From the NCBI GenBank assembly GCA_963920575.1, contig OY986964.1:30594972-30658971 (forward strand): DNA of 64,000 nt, written 5' to 3'. A model generated the notes under the pieces. It saw only the letters and a program-made list of their open reading frames with translations. It had not been told where the DNA came from and searched no databases. Made by a program: the position numbers and the translations under genes. Source of the stretch: Narthecium ossifragum (Eukaryota > Streptophyta > Magnoliopsida > Dioscoreales > Nartheciaceae). This document shows, piece by piece, positions 1 through 10,738 of the stretch. Position 1 is the stretch's first letter. Every line of letters begins with the position of its first letter.

Positions 1-750
1 GATCCACTCCACTTCACCTGGGTAGCTTGTCTGGAACTTATATCCCCTGCTGAGCATAGACCATGAAGATTATGTGAGAAGACTCAAGCTTATGACAGGC
101 TGTTGTCAAGTTTTAATAGCAGTCTATGTGCGCCGGTGCGCGGATCCAATTTCGGTTTAAAACTATAATTATCCAGTTGATAAAGCATCTCTGGTTACCA
201 AACATGTAAAAACACAAGAATAGCTGGCTCAAACAGTGAAAAGCACATTACTACTGTATTTCAGGACCACTCTGTCCAGAGAAGTTTGATGACAAGGCCT
301 AGGAATATGGATTCAGAACAAATAAGGCCTCCGAGTCAGTTAGCTGAAATTCCTACTCTCTCCAGCACCATCTGACCTCTTAAGGTATCACAAGAACGTA
401 CGGTAATTGGTACTGAGTTTCTTCTACACAATCAAATGATTCAATTAGGTGTCGGTCAAGCTGCAGATTTACCAGATTTACCAGTATATATCCTCACCAA
501 CAAACTCACTTTGGCCATAAGTATGTTTATTCTTATGTACTTAATTCTTGATTTCTTTACAAGCAAACATCATCCTTGAATAATCATACAGATTCTTGAA
601 AGCTTGACTTGTAAGAATCTTGTGACTTTATTCGTGGCTGGCAGCTTGGCAGTAAAATCAGCACCATTTATGTAAAAATAACTTTAAAATATCTTGATAT
701 TAGAAATTAGTGCAGATAGTTCTATAAGAAACATATTTTAGGACTAGTAC

Positions 751-876
751 CTGAACAACACTAAGTTCACCTTTCCCAAGTATACCTGGAGAGTTTTTCT
801 TGGCATCGGAAAGGGGTTCGTACCAAGCCTCGGCACTAAATGGGCTATTGGTGCATACTGTGCCAACAAAACACTG
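751..876 (-). CDS. Candidate internal exon of an unidentified minus-strand gene
   Basis: Read on the minus strand, this is an open 126-nt phase-0 stretch that follows a CAG acceptor-like site and ends in CAG before GTACTA, a possible donor. The translation contains SPFSAEAWYEP followed by a lysine-rich stretch, and its composition looks like a real protein. I do not recognise the family. The acceptor has a poor pyrimidine tract, no flanking exon could be joined with confidence, and the gene may continue to the left of the window. Confidence 0.25.
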
Positions 877-890
877 GCATGACATATGCC

Positions 891-970
891 CACCAACATG
901 GTACTGCTTGATCTCTAGAAGTTCATACTACACCAACATGGTAATGCTTGATCTCTAGAAGTTCATACTA
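891..970. repeat. 40-bp tandem duplication
   Basis: Two adjacent 40-bp copies (891-930 and 931-970) beginning CACCAACATGGTA differ at one base. They lie just upstream, in the minus sense, of the candidate exon at 751-876, so probably in intron sequence. Confidence 0.85.
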
Positions 971-1912
971 CAACATGGATTATGAGATCAATGGATCTTC
1001 AACGGCATTGCGTCAATAGTCATGACAAGAAATAATTTGCAGCAATAAGCATCACAAAAGCACCCCCAGCATACTACTAAGACATATTACTTAACCTATA
1101 CCAGAAGTACAGCTTATCATGAAGAGTTAATAGTAAGGTTTACTATTAAAGTCAAAATGCAACGGGTGGCGAAAATTAATAATCTCCAAAGGATTCTAGT
1201 CTAAATCATAGAAGTACTATCTACTTAACCATATGAATGAATTCCATCAATTTGCGCCACCTTTAACTTATCATAAATATTCACAAAAATTTCGAAAAAT
1301 GGATTTGAGTAACATTATTAGACGTATACAACTCATTCTCACCCAATCAATATCTAAACTTCATATTCTCAGGAGCAATCGAACTATCCAATAAATTCCA
1401 ATAAGCTTTAGGACATAATGGCAGTCCCGTGGCAACCTCGCCTAAAGGACGTTTACGCACCAAGATGCACCGCTGCAATTATCCTGAGGACGGCCTTGAG
1501 GTGTTCGGCGGCGGCGGGATGTCCCGGGACCGCAAGGAGGGCGAGAGCGGCGATTTAGAGGTTAAAAGGTGAGGCTTGTCAAATCGGGCAGGCCAAGGCC
1601 AGCCACCGGTTTCTGTGACTGCGCAAGAACGCAATGTTGGGAGGATTTGGTCCCCAGCCGTCCTATCCGACAGTTGTATCGGCCGTGGCTGTGGGTTGTG
1701 GGAGAGAGAGATAGAAGGAAGCGTAAAGAGAGAGGTTACCCTTCAAGAAAAGGAAGCCTGCGTTTTGAAGCGGAGCCCAGTCACCTGGTTCTCTTGGCGG
1801 TCGGCGCGCGAGTCACAGTGTGATGGCGGCGCAGGTGGCGGTAATTGCTGGCGGGCGGCGGGATTGGTGGGGACTCCGGAAGGGAGCGCGATGCAGGAAC
1901 CCCGAACCCCTG

Positions 1913-1980
1913 AGCCCCCGTTTGGTTCGGGGTCAAGGGGGTAGGTAAGAAAAAGTGAGTGGAAAGGATAGTGGAAGAAA
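1913..1980. repeat. Left remnant of a MITE-like repeat cut by the MULE
   Basis: The segment starts with a GTTTGGTTCGGGG-type end and runs into GTAAGAAAAAGTGAG and a poly-A/TAG stretch. It resembles the start of the repeat at 51921-52165, which has ATTTGGTTCAGGG, then TTAGAAAAAGTGAG and AAAATAG in the same order. The sequence right of the MULE (14224-14426) is AT-rich with CTTAACC/GGTTAAG stretches like the other end of that repeat. The MULE therefore probably inserted into an older MITE. No exact target duplication was found. Confidence 0.4.
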
Positions 1981-2030
1981 AAATAGAAGGGACGTTCTAT
2001 CAACACCAGACACACATCTATCCACGCCAC
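1981..2030 (+). repeat. Left terminal inverted repeat of the MULE
   Basis: This 50-bp end matches the reverse complement of 14174-14223 with seven mismatches. The conserved core includes GTTCTATC and ACACCA. It is followed by subterminal AACAGCCAAACTACC-like direct repeats (about 2090-2160). Confidence 0.85.
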
Positions 2031-2737
2031 ACTTAACTCACTACACTACAACCAATTCAAAATCTCTACTAACTGACTACTCACACCACATAAAACAGCC
2101 AAACTACCCAATATACCTAAACGGCCAAACCTAAAACAGCCAAACTACCCAAACCTAAAAGCCAAAGCCTTCTCTCCGACGGCTTCTCTCCACCTGACGG
2201 CTACACCGGCTTCTCTCCACCGGACGGCTACACCGACTTCTCTCCACTAGCTTCTCTCCTCGGGTGTAGGTTTGCAAGCGGCAACCGCAGCCCGGCGACC
2301 TTCGTGTTGCGCCTCCGACCGACGGCTTTTGCCACTCCGAGCATTTTCCGGTCCGAGAAACAGGTTTTTCTTATAAATCCGTTCAAACTCACCTTGTGTT
2401 GTCCGTTTTACGACCTAGAAGTGGTTTTATGACCTACATTGCATGAATTTAGTCGTTTGTTTTTATGGATTTAAACCGATGAGCCGATCTTCATCCCCCG
2501 TTGTGTTCCTCCGTCGCGGTAGTCTTATCCCGGTTGGTCTGGTTAAAATCCGGGTGTTTACTTCCGATTCACTTTTTGGAATTGGAATCGGTAGTCTAAT
2601 CCCGGTGGTTTGGTATAGGTTTCACGTGTTTACTTCCGATCCAAGTTCACGTGTTTCGGTGTTGATATACCGTTTCCTTGTAGGTTTCATCAATGGCATG
2701 TGAACGTTGTAGTTTTACATGGGTTATGTTCTCATCG

Positions 2738-2945
2738 GTAGTTTGTTACCGTTTCTGTAGTTTTTCCATCGGTAGTTTGATACCGTTCTGTACTTTTCCC
2801 AACGGTAGTTTGATACCGTTTCTGTACCGGTAGTGTGATACCGTTTTTGTAGTTTTCCCAACGGTAGTTTGATACCGTTTATGTTGTTTTCCCATCGGTA
2901 GTTTGATACCGTTTATGTTGTTTTGCCATCGGTATATTGATCCTG
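2738..2945 (+). repeat. Tandem palindromic motif array upstream of PMD copy 1
   Basis: Six units of about 33-37 bp each contain CGGTAGTTTGATACCG or a close variant, in which CGGTA and TACCG are reverse complements. A seventh, degenerate unit follows. The array ends about 30 bp before the PMD1 start codon. The same CGGTA-(6-8)-TACCG design recurs upstream of the other two genes of this element, which suggests binding sites or subterminal repeats. Confidence 0.8.
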
Positions 2946-2977
2946 TTTCTTTATTTTTGTTTGTTTGCCGCAGCCAA

Positions 2978-4987
2978 ATGCCTCCTATCACACGCAGTGC
3001 ATCAAAGGCATCCTCCTCGTCTTCCACGCGACGGCGACGTGGGAAGGAGGCAGAGGAGGAAAGGACGGAAAGTGTTGTTTTTGAAGACGAGACAGAGGAT
3101 GAGGGTCCCTCTTGCAGTGGTATCCCTCCTACTATCCCCAGCGCTGCAGCAGAGGATGAAGGCCCGTTCCCTGGCGGGCCTGTGGATAAGTCCGTGCTAA
3201 CCGAGTATGGGAGTCACGTTGCCTACCGTATATGGCATGGAGAGGTAAAAATAGTTTTGTTAGCTGCTATAATCAGATATGGCTATCGGACTGAACCCAT
3301 GGAGATGTTAATTTTCTTTGTTTTTGATTCTTACAGGAAAGGAAGCCTCTTAAGATATACGCTCATGGGTCCAACACTCTCAACTGGGACAGGACAAGGA
3401 ATAGCGAATTTAATCAGCTCGTGAAAATGACTGGACTTCGAGGCCTCGTCAAATATTCACATGTCAGCATTAGCAGCGCCATGGTGTCTGCATTTATTGA
3501 GAGGTGGCACCCAGAAACAAATACGTTTCACTTGCCATGTGGTGAGATGACGATCACCTTGGCAGACGTCGGTGCCATTTTGGGCATCCCTATCGCTGGT
3601 ATGCCACTGAATCGCTGTCAGCTGAATACGTCTGGATATAAACAGCTCATGATAGATAATCTTGGGGTTAGTCGAGCAGTGGCCCATAGAGAGATGACTG
3701 AGAGAGGTTTGGGCCGAGGGTTCACCCTTAATTTAAAATGGTTAAGGGATGAATGTACAGTGGATGCCGTGGGTTTAGAGTGCTCGGTGAAGGCATATAT
3801 GTTGTATCTGTTGGGTTGCACCTTGTTTTGCAACAAGTCAGGGGGTTGGGTGCACTTGTCCTTTCTCGCTTCTCTCACGGACCTTACTACCGTGCGTGAG
3901 TATGCATGGGGTGCTGGGGCCCTCACATACCTCTATCGGATGCTCGGGTCCGCTAGCCAGTGGGGATCATGTGCTGTTGGCGGATACCTAACTTTGTTGG
4001 TGGTACGTAGTTTTGAAATAGCATAAGTTTATTTATATTATGATACCAATTATTGTTTGACTTAACCCATATTTATCCCACCAATGTAGACTTGGATACA
4101 TGATCATCTTCACCAAGTCGTGGCTCCGCAACTATGCATAGATTACACAATTGGCATGCCCACTGCTTACAAATGGATTATAAGGAGAGAGTATACAGGC
4201 GGGGAGAATATTGTTCATACATGGCGCCGACGTCTGGATCGCTTGACTCCACATGAGGTAACGTTGTAGTTTATTTACTAGTATTTTTTATCAGCATGTA
4301 ATGTTGATTGAGTGAATGTTGGCTGATTGTGGTTTTTCTGTAGGTGACATGGGATCCGTATCGTGCCGAACGAGGAGGAGCGGATTTCCCCCGCAAAGAT
4401 ATTAGCTTCTACTTTGGCACCATTACCTGTGGAGAGTACGTGGAGCCTTATCATCTGGATAGGGTGCTTCGCCAGTTTGGCATCCGACAGAGCATTCCTC
4501 GAAATGTATTGAGGCCGTCCCAGTCTAACATGGGATCCAAGGGAACAGTTCAACGCTACGCGAGAGTGTTCGATTTCAAGAGAGATTGCTGGTTTAACTG
4601 GATGGACATGAGTGTGCATGAGCGCTGGACAGGCGCTTCTACCAGCCCCGCTGGTTATGAGTGCATGCCGGGTTACATGGAATGGTTCCGAAGCATATCA
4701 CACGTGAGGGTGGAGAATCCAGAGCATGAGGCGCCGCTAGCTATACGAGCAGACGATTACGTTAATGTCAAGGTAACAATACCTTATTTAAATTTTCATC
4801 TTTATTTCATTATACAACTGGTTTAATTCGTTGCATTTTCATCAAATTACAGTATGGTCGACTTGCACAACTCGTCGATGACACTGTTGAGCATTTGGAG
4901 ACATTGGCTGTGGAGGAGCAGAAAAAAAGGTGGAGGCGAGCACAATGCATAGTGCGTGGCGAGCCTGACACGGGGCATGGCCTTTGA
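2978..4987 (+). CDS. Plant mobile domain (PMD) protein, copy 1, five exons, apparently intact
   Basis: The exons are 2978-3244, 3337-4002, 4090-4257, 4344-4772 and 4853-4987. All are joined by GT-AG introns in phase 0 and give 554 residues with no stop. Residues 1-89 are a low-complexity basic and acidic leader with a run of arginines and serines. The plant mobile domain follows, with the signature RWHPETNTFHLPCGEMTITL at about 145-164 and DVGAILGIP just after it. A second conserved block (WDPY, then FPR and FFGT-like) is encoded by exon 4. PMD proteins occur both as host factors (MAIL1/MAIN type) and as passengers of transposons. The position inside a MULE and the paralogue 2.3 kb downstream argue for the transposon type. 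The molecular function is unknown. Confidence 0.85.
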
Positions 4988-5266
4988 TAATTGATAACAT
5001 GTATGTCTGCGGTTACTAGATTTTGTGTTAATGGTTGTATAATTGAAATGATATATATATATTATATATTGACTTCTCTCATGAAAACCACATATAAGAA
5101 GATTTGCATTGCATTGTTGTGCTGATGGTTGTATAAGTTATAGCTTTGTGCAAGCATTTATTTTTGATTTGTACTCCGTGCAGATGATTATACTAGATCA
5201 CCCAAAACAGCCTTAAATGATGGCTGTTGATTTTTGTAGTTGCTGGTTGGCAATGTAATCTCTACT
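4988..5266 (+). other. 3' flank of PMD copy 1, no gene seen
   Basis: AT-rich sequence with TATATATAT and short repeated phrases such as GATTTTTGTAGTTGCTGG, one of which reappears at the start of the adjoining inverted arm. It is probably the PMD1 3' untranslated region and spacer. Confidence 0.5.
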
Positions 5267-5955
5267 GTTGGATGAAGTTTCTGCGCTCAGTTTGGTGTTG
5301 ATTTTTGTAGTTGCTGGCTGGGAATGTAATTTGTGTTTTCAGTTTGGCATTTACTGTTGTATAATTCAAAGTCATATGTAATCAACTCTATGTAGATATA
5401 GTATGTAATTGCTGTTTTTTTTTCTCAGTTTGGAGAGTGTTTCATGGCTGAGTACATATCGGTACATTTCTACCGATATATAGCCTTTCCATCGGTAGTA
5501 CGTAACCGGTGCGGGATATGTTTAGACGGTATAAAACCATCGATTGAGAAACGATATAAATATACCAGTATATCCTAAATATATATCGGTACCAAGCAGC
5601 CGGTTCGGAAGGCATTTGGACGGGAAAATATCAGCGACAGGTTGTTTATAATCATTATAATAGCTGTTTATTTTCTCAGTTTGGAGAGTGTTTCATGGTT
5701 GAGTGGTACATTGCTACCGATATACAGCCTTTCCATCGGTAGTACGTAACCGGTGCGGGATATCTTTAGACGGTATAAAACCACCGATTGAGAAACGGTA
5801 TAAATATACCGGTATATCCTAAATATATATCGGTACCAAGCAGCCGGTTCAGAAGGCATTTGGACGGGTAAATATCAGCAACTCTATCAAGTTTTATGCT
5901 TGTTTATAATCATTATTTGGGTAGCGTTGCCGATGAAATGTGGACGGTACCATGG
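5267..5955 (+). repeat. Left arm of a large inverted repeat inside the MULE
   Basis: This segment is matched in reverse complement by about 9694-10422 and ends at GGACGGTACCATGG. Each arm holds a roughly 240-bp tandem duplication (copies here begin near 5441 and 5691), with many ATATCGGTAC/GTACCGATAT half-palindromes. The arms enclose 3.7 kb that carries PMD copy 2. Confidence 0.8.
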
Positions 5956-7070
5956 TGCTAGTTGGTGTTATTAAATTACACTACTAATCCTTTGTAAATC
6001 GATTTATCGTGTGTTTTAGCGTTGGCAAGATTCATTTAAAAATCCACCTTAAAAGTGACCCCTCTATTTTCTCTTCCCCAACTCTCTTCCCCCTATTATT
6101 TCTTCTCCTTCCCTCTCTTTTTCTTCCCGTCCACCAGCCCCAATCCTCGCGTGGTGGTTGGTGAAGTGGAGGAGATGATATTTGAAGCGCTCCTCAACGG
6201 TGATGTTCAAGAGGATGACGACGATGGGGTAAGAGCTGAAGCGGAGGAGGATGGGGGCCCTCTGGGCCCCTTCGCGATAAACTGCCTTCCTCATCTCCCG
6301 CCTCCGCCCCCTTCTCCCCATCCCCGGCGTAGCCAAACGCACGCTGGCTTGCCTCTCCACCGCTGCTGCCGTCCTCTCAGATCCATCGCGATCCCCCACC
6401 AAACGTCCCACCCTCGTCACCCACCTCGACGCCGGCCATCGACCTGCTCTCGCAGAGGATAGTGGTGATTGATTAATAGGTCCCACCAGATAGGATCATG
6501 ATCGTCCCTTTTACGTTGGACGGTATGATTTCAGTTTCCTAAGGCCTCAAGTAACTGAGTCACTGAGGACCCCTCGACCCTGTGGACCCACGTAACCCCT
6601 CCATGTCGGGAGAGCCCGACCGACTGCTGTGACAACCTACATCGGCAAACGATTCCCGGAGTGCGGCGAGCGACACTTGCGATTGGGAAGCAGCCAGGCA
6701 GCCTTCGCGTCTCGTCCAGGACTGCCGGGTTGAGCGCCTCCGCCGAAGCCCCCACCGAACAACGCAACCCTACCTTCAAGTTTAAGGTGAGGGCTGTCAA
6801 TCCCTTAGAATCCACCATTTTTCCTTCCTAACTTGCCTACATTGCAGCGATTTAAACGGTTTGCATTATCATCACTACTCAAATACTTGTTGATTTCAGG
6901 TTCTTCATGGATCGGTATTCAAAAACCTTTTTGTTCGTACTAATCGGTAGTCTATTCCCATTTGGTTTTGTTTATGCACCGGATGTCTACTGTTGGTAAA
7001 CTCTATATGGATCGATGCTTTTTTTTACCGATGTCATAGTTTACAGTTCGGCACGTAAGTTCCGATTAAT
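5956..7070 (+). other. Spacer and 5' region of PMD copy 2; possible captured host fragment at 6055-6300
   Basis: A CT-rich leader is followed by GC-rich sequence. At about 6148-6228 there is a short open frame rich in acidic residues (QEDDDDG) that stops exactly at a GTAAGA donor-like site. This resembles a first exon captured from a host gene, but I do not recognise the product. From 6510 to 6900 the sequence corresponds in position and style to the 5' leader of PMD copy 1. No other coding sequence is supported. Confidence 0.3.
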
Positions 7071-7074
7071 GTAC

Positions 7075-7235
7075 AGTTTAATCGGTATGAGACTACCGAT
7101 TAATGTGCAGTTTAATCGTCTACCGATGTCATAGTTGACAGTATCGTCACGTAAGTTCCGATTAATGTGCAGTTTAATCGGTATGAGACTACCGATTAAT
7201 GTGCAGTTTAATCGGTATGAGACTACCGATACTTT
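7075..7235 (+). repeat. Palindromic motif repeats upstream of PMD copy 2
   Basis: Three copies of ATCGGTATGAGACTACCGAT lie in a roughly 33-bp periodic context that also repeats TTAATGTGCAGTTTAAT. They end 60 bp before the PMD2 start. Same inverted CGGTA/TACCG plan as at 2738-2945, with a different spacer. Confidence 0.8.
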
Positions 7236-7291
7236 CATGTTGGAATATATCAAACTGTTATTGAGCGTCCTCTTTCTTGTTATAGATTCAA

Positions 7292-9361
7292 ATGGCTCCA
7301 AGGACACGCGGTGGCAAGGTTTCACAGCCCTCGTCATCGACAGCTTCCCAGCGGCAGCGACCGACGGTATCTAACAGGAAGAGAAGGGCGAGAGAGGAGC
7401 CTGGGTCCTGCGCGGAGGGGGGGCCGGAGGCTGCGGTAGCCGAAGATGACGATGAGGGGGGGCCCCAGGCTGCGGCCGGCGAAGATGAAGATGTCGGCCC
7501 AATCCCTGGTGGGCCCATGGATAGGTCTGTCTCACTGAGTTCAAAACTCACGTTGCCTATCGTATCTGGCAAGGAGAGGTACAGTACATTCAGCAAGAAT
7601 ACATACGTATTGTTATAACATCAGGGTGTTAACTATATCTCCTTAATGCAGGAGCGCAAGAAGTCACTCAAAATTTATGCTCATGGCTCATCCGTGAAAG
7701 ATTGGTTTGACATAGACACTGAGGGATTTATGGAGGCCGTGAACGTCACGAAGCTAGGGCGACTAGTGGATTGCTCGTATCAGTCCATCGACAGTGCTGT
7801 TGTTGGCGCATTTGTGGAGAGATGGCATCCCGAAACCAACACATTCCACTTTCCCTGCGGTGAGTTGACGATCACCTTGGCGGATGTCCGTGCCATACTG
7901 GACATCCCCGTTACCGGTCAACCCTTGGTGCATTTGAATAAGACTTGGGAGGAAAAGACGAGGATGATGGTTGACCTTTTTGGAGTGACCCGAGATGAGG
8001 CAATTGAGCAACTGAAGCTGCTTGGAGGAAATGTTATTCAGCTGCAATGGCTAAGATATAAATGCAAGATTGGAAGGGTGGGCATAGAGAGATCAGCCAA
8101 GGCATATCTGCTGCACATGCTAGGATGTATCCTTTTCTGCGACAAGTCAGGCGACAAGGTGCACATCTCCTACCTGCCATACTTGTTGGATCTTGGTGCC
8201 ATTGGCCAGTACGCATGGGGCGCCGCGGGCCTTGCGCACATGTATCGAATGCTAGGACATGCTAGTAGATGGGGCACCTCGTCGATCAGTGGATATCTTA
8301 CTTTACTGCAGGTTTAACAATTACCTGAAATACTTGTTGATTCTTGCTATTTCACATCGACTTCTGAGTAATGTATCTTAAATATGTGCAGGCTTGGATA
8401 TATGACCACCTTTCGTCTGTGGTGGCTCCTCGACGTAACATGGAATACAAGGACGGGCAACCCCGTGCTTTCCATTGGCTGCCTAACAGAGGACAAGGGA
8501 AAAAGGGGGATAATGTTAAGATGTATCGTGAGAAACTTGATCGATTGAGTGCTCTCAGGGTAAGATGTCAGTAGAAGGCCAAGCACCTTTCCATTACGTG
8601 GATCAATGTGTTTTCTCAAATTATAGTACCCTTGCAGTTTCCTTACATGTATCACTCAATTTGCTAAATTCATATTACCCTTGTAGGTGACTTGGGACCC
8701 ATATCAAAAGCATAGGGGAGGGTCCTTTCCTCGTGATGATATTACTTTCTTTTTTGGCACACTGACCTCCCCGGAATTCGTTGAGCCATATCACCCCAAC
8801 AGGGTGCTGCGTCAAATGGTCATCCGCCATATCATCCCTGGAGTTCCATTACAGCCATCACAATTACACATGGGTACCAAAGAAACGGCACAGGGATACC
8901 ATAGAGTCTTCCAGTTCACCAAGCAGTTTTGGAACGACTGGCCTTCTCACGTAACCAGCATATGCAAGGATGGAGTCTCCATAGTTAGGGGGGATGAATG
9001 CGTGGGGGGTTATGAGGAATGGTTTAAGTCTATCTCGCATGTCATCGTCCAAAACCTCGAGCACCAATCCGCAACTGCTGACGAAGCAATGGATTCTCTG
9101 CAGGCCACGGTAAGCATATTAAACTATCAGCCATTTTAATATCATTGTAAGATTTAATAATTATCGATCCTTTTAATGTACTTGCAGTTTGAGAAACTTG
9201 TGGTGATAATTGACGATACACACAGTCAGCTGGCTACTATGTCAGTAGAAGAGCATAGGGAACGGTGGCGGCGAATGCATGCCACAGCGCATGGCGATAA
9301 AGACACGCGGGGTTATGTTCGACATGGACATGGAGCGTCCTCCTCAAGGGGCACAGCTTAG
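7292..9361 (+). pseudogene. Plant mobile domain (PMD) gene, copy 2, with a 1-nt frameshift in exon 1
   Basis: The exons are 7292-7578, 7652-8311, 8392-8559, 8687-9109 and 9188-9361, with the same five-exon plan and intron phases as copy 1. Exons 2-5 are fully open and encode the PMD signature (RWHPETNTFHFPCGELTITL), the WDPY block and a basic C-terminal tail with HRERWRR. Exon 1 is 287 nt, which is not a multiple of three. Comparison with copy 1 places a one-base loss near 7531-7535, after the codons for MDRS, and this throws the end of exon 1 out of frame. The N-terminus has a similar acidic and basic leader (GPIPGGPMD against GPFPGGPVD in copy 1). Copies 1 and 2 are clearly diverged paralogues rather than a recent duplication. 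An alternative start in exon 2 could still give a shortened protein. Confidence 0.8.
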
Positions 9362-9693
9362 AATACCAAACTGTGTAATCTAACAGTTGGCAAACTGTCT
9401 TAGATGGGGGAATACAAACTGTAAATACCGGAACTGTGTAGTTGTGTTTTGACTGTGTCTGTATGTTTCGGAACTGTGTAGTTGTGTTTTCACCGATTTG
9501 ACATGAGTATGAGTAATATATCTAGATTTTAACTATGTACCTATGACATGAGCATGACTGTATAGAATTTGGATACTCAATATTTACATCACCCTTAACA
9601 GGCTTACTTGAGGAAAACAGGACCATCTTACCTACGGAATTAATATAAGCAATCGGGACCATATTACCGACCGGTATATGATATCTATCTCCG
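9362..9693 (+). other. 3' flank of PMD copy 2, no gene seen
   Basis: AT-rich sequence with repeated GGAACTGTGTAGTTGTGTTTT phrases (two copies near 9428 and 9469), probably the 3' untranslated region. It then runs into the inner edge of the right inverted arm. Confidence 0.5.
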
Positions 9694-10422
9694 CCATGGT
9701 ACCGTCCACATTTCATCAGCATCGTTACCCAAATAATGATTATAAACAAGCATATCGATTGATAGAGTCGCTGATATTTTCCCGTCGAAATGCCTTCGGA
9801 ACCGGCTGCTTGGTACCGATATATATTTAGGATATACCGGCGTTTCTCAATCGCTGGTTTTATACCGTCTAAAGATATCCCGCACCGGTTACGTACAACG
9901 GATGGAAAGGATATATATCGGTAGAAATGTACCGATATGTACTCAGCCGTGAAACACTCTCCAAACTGAGAAAATTAACAGCTATTACAATGATTATAAA
10001 CAAGCATAAAACTTGATGGAGTCGCTGATATTCTCCCGTCCAAATGCCTTCCTGACCGGCTGCTTGGTACCGATATATATTTAGGATATACCGGCGTTTC
10101 GCAATCGGTGGTTTTATACCGTCTAAAGATATCCCGCACCGGTTACGTACTACCGATGAAAAGGCTATATATCGGTAGAAATGTACCGATATGTACTTAG
10201 CCATGAAACACTCTCCAAACTGAGAAAAAAAACAGCTATTACATACTATATCTACATTTACATACTATATGTACATAGAGTTGATTACATATGACTTTGA
10301 ATTATACAACAGTAAATGCCAAACTGAAAACACAACACATAACACACAACAATAGAGATTACATTCCCAGCCAGGAACTACAAAAATCAACACCAAACTG
10401 AGCGCAGAAACTTCATCCAACT
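9694..10422 (-). repeat. Right arm of the large inverted repeat inside the MULE
   Basis: Reverse-complement counterpart of 5267-5955, from CCATGGTACCGTCC at the inner edge to the CTTCATCCAAC stretch at the outer edge. It contains the same internal duplication of the ATATCGGTAC/GTACCGATAT module. It lies between the two convergent transcription units, PMD2 and the transposase. Confidence 0.8.
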
Positions 10423-10738
10423 GCCAAATTGTAAATACCAAACTAATATAGGAGGCTACATACAATATGACCAGAAAGTTGATTACATCCGATTTTAATG
10501 TACAAGAGAGTCACATACTAATTACATAGTATGTACAAAAAATAATTACATTCATTTTTCAACTGTAAATAGACTGAGCTGATTACCTTCGTCTTGCATC
10601 TGCCAAAAATGTTACAATGTGATTGGACAAAAAAATTATCACACATGGGTTAGACTTCAGTCATATACATGTTTGCAACATGTTAGCAACTGAGTACAAA
10701 AAGAAGCAGGCAGCACTATATACAAAGTAGACAAGATT

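Larger units (their letters stand above)
1..1912. other. Mostly unassigned leading segment
   Basis: No complete gene can be supported here. The first 70 bases, read on the minus strand, could be part of an exon, because an open stretch follows a CAG. One better exon candidate lies at 751-876. The stretch 1490-1900 is GC-rich and has short open frames on both strands but no splice pattern I can follow. The rest is AT-rich, intron-like or intergenic sequence. Confidence 0.4.

Noticed and set aside
1465..1567. Short frame MHRCNYPEDGL... with a donor-like AAAAG/GTGAGG
   Set aside because: Only 34 codons, no partner exon and no recognisable family; the opposite strand is equally open. Evidence is insufficient.
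6055..6486. 135- and 140-residue overlapping frames on both strands
   Set aside because: CT-rich and GC-rich sequence opens both strands. Only the short acidic stretch ending at a donor looks exon-like, and it was reported as uncertain.
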